In this document: positions 63,347-64,000 of the stretch, piece by piece
How the letters are laid out: every line of letters starts with the position of its first letter
Numbering within the stretch: position 1 is the stretch's first letter
NCBI RefSeq assembly: GCF_000621125.1
Contig: NZ_JHZC01000004.1
Location: 186,001 to 250,000 of the forward strand
From: Maribacter antarcticus DSM 21422
Lineage (GTDB): Bacteria; Bacteroidota; Bacteroidia; Flavobacteriales; Flavobacteriaceae
Direction of reading: 5' to 3'
DNA: 64,000 bases
Notes under the pieces: model-generated
Told to the model about the DNA's origin: nothing
The model's database searches: none
Seen by the model: the letters and a program-made list of their open reading frames with translations, nothing else
Position numbers and translations under genes: made by a program

Positions 63347-64000
63347 TTAGTTAGGGTGTATTATGTGCTCCATTGGTTCACTAATTATGCCCAAATACCT
63401 ACCCATCCAATACGGTAACAACCAAATATCACCTGCCGAATATTCTTGACCTCCATCATTTCCAATTTTATCCAATCTAAACATATTTGCATTATGCCGT
63501 TGCACGGGCCTTTCATCGGCAGGTAAAACTTCCGATATTGTTTGCTCTCTAAAGTTTGGGGAAATGAAATGAATATCTTTCCGATGACTATTTTTAATAT
63601 CCCAGGTGACCAAGTCCATGGGATGTTCCCTGAGATACCATGCGGCTTCTTCGAGGTCGAATTCCGGTGTTCCCGTGAGTGCAGTCATGATATTCCAGGC
63701 ACCCTCTTTTTCAGGTCGTTCAATATCCCAATGATCAATTATAGCCTCTTTATATTTGGCTTTTAAACTGTCGTTAAAGGCGTATCTGTACAAGCCCCAA
63801 TATCCAACAAAATACATTTCATCGTCAGAATGGTTCCAAGATTCGGATAACATCTTACTCCAGTCATCTGAACCTTCGGGAGCAGGTGCAATATCTTTCA
63901 TGGGCCACATTAGGTTGTCAAGATACCCATGATTTTCCATAAGATCAAAAGCTTTCTCTTTATATTTTTCTTTACCGGTAAAATGATAAGCGGTTTGAAG
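63347..64000 (-). CDS. Alpha-toroid-like protein, 5' end outside window
   Basis: The frame is open to base 64000, so the N-terminal part is missing. The visible 217 residues include LQTAYHFTGKEKYKEKAFDL and FVGYWGLYRYAFNDSLKAKY, the repeated helix pairs of (alpha/alpha) toroid enzymes such as polysaccharide lyases and unsaturated glucuronyl hydrolases. The end reads LLPYWMGRYLGII. No catalytic residue can be assigned. It is followed after 5 bp by the YidR-like gene, so they form one leftward operon. Confidence 0.72.
   Translation of the reverse strand, partial: LQTAYHFTGKEKYKEKAFDLMENHGYLDNLMWPMKDIAPAPEGSDDWSKMLSESWNHSDDEMYFVGYWGLYRYAFNDSLKAKYKEAIIDHWDIERPEKEGAWNIMTALTGTPEFDLEEAAWYLREHPMDLVTWDIKNSHRKDIHFISPNFREQTISEVLPADERPVQRHNANMFRLDKIGNDGGQEYSAGDIWLLPYWMGRYLGIISEPMEHIIHPN

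Noticed and set aside
1..64000. CRISPR arrays, rRNA genes, complete prophage or a replication origin
   Set aside because: No regularly spaced repeats, rRNA sequence, phage structural genes or dnaA-box clusters were seen; the only mobile remains are the integrase and IS3 fragments near 56-58 kb.

Overview
The window is a chromosomal segment of a marine-type member of the Flavobacteriaceae (Bacteroidota). The evidence is AT-rich DNA, Bacteroidota-specific families (DUF3822, the MG2/plug surface proteins, MiaE, DUF4126), promoters of the TTTG / TANNTTTG type, weak Shine-Dalgarno signals and frequent TTG/GTG starts. I cannot fix the genus from sequence alone.

Layout. 1-4658: two tandem, nearly identical genes for MG2 plus TonB-plug proteins without a beta barrel; the first runs off the left edge. 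5067-11999: forward genes for pyrimidine synthesis (pyrR-pyrB), a small unknown protein, RNase Z, pdxH and a sixA-ppk1-ppx phosphate/polyphosphate set, closed by convergent miaE. 12729-19132: a complete six-gene ebo operon (eboABCDEF), the best candidate here for a little-understood biosynthetic or metabolite-export system, followed at 6 bp by a TMEM220-like membrane protein. 19481-21766: dnaX, read leftward from a TTG start, and divergent RNase P RNA. 22145-37431: icd, an acyltransferase, a kdsB-HAD-kdnB sugar cluster, a RecD-like helicase, a DUF3822-rsmD set, yebC, pterin dehydratase, an SDR-glsA-gcvT operon and an exported Xaa-Pro peptidase. 37428-42421: thrA-thrB-thrC on the minus strand, preceded by a good promoter and a 30-codon threonine-containing leader frame that may be an attenuator. 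42498-55490: NAD(P)HX repair enzyme, clpC, gyrA, a TPR protein, an NlpC/P60 peptidase, a thiolase and a 7TMR-HD phosphodiesterase.

55750-64000 is the accessory part. A promoter drives tRNA-Ser(GCT) and tRNA-Pro(TGG). Directly downstream lies a dead tyrosine integrase, abutted by a truncated IS3-family transposase and then about 1.7 kb of decayed coding DNA including a formylglycine-generating-enzyme fragment. After this graveyard come three intact or edge-truncated genes: a glycosidase-like lipoprotein, a YidR-like DUF3748 propeller lipoprotein and an alpha-toroid-like protein. This looks like an old tRNA-Pro integration hotspot.

Functions were read from motifs and remembered family features; no database search was run.
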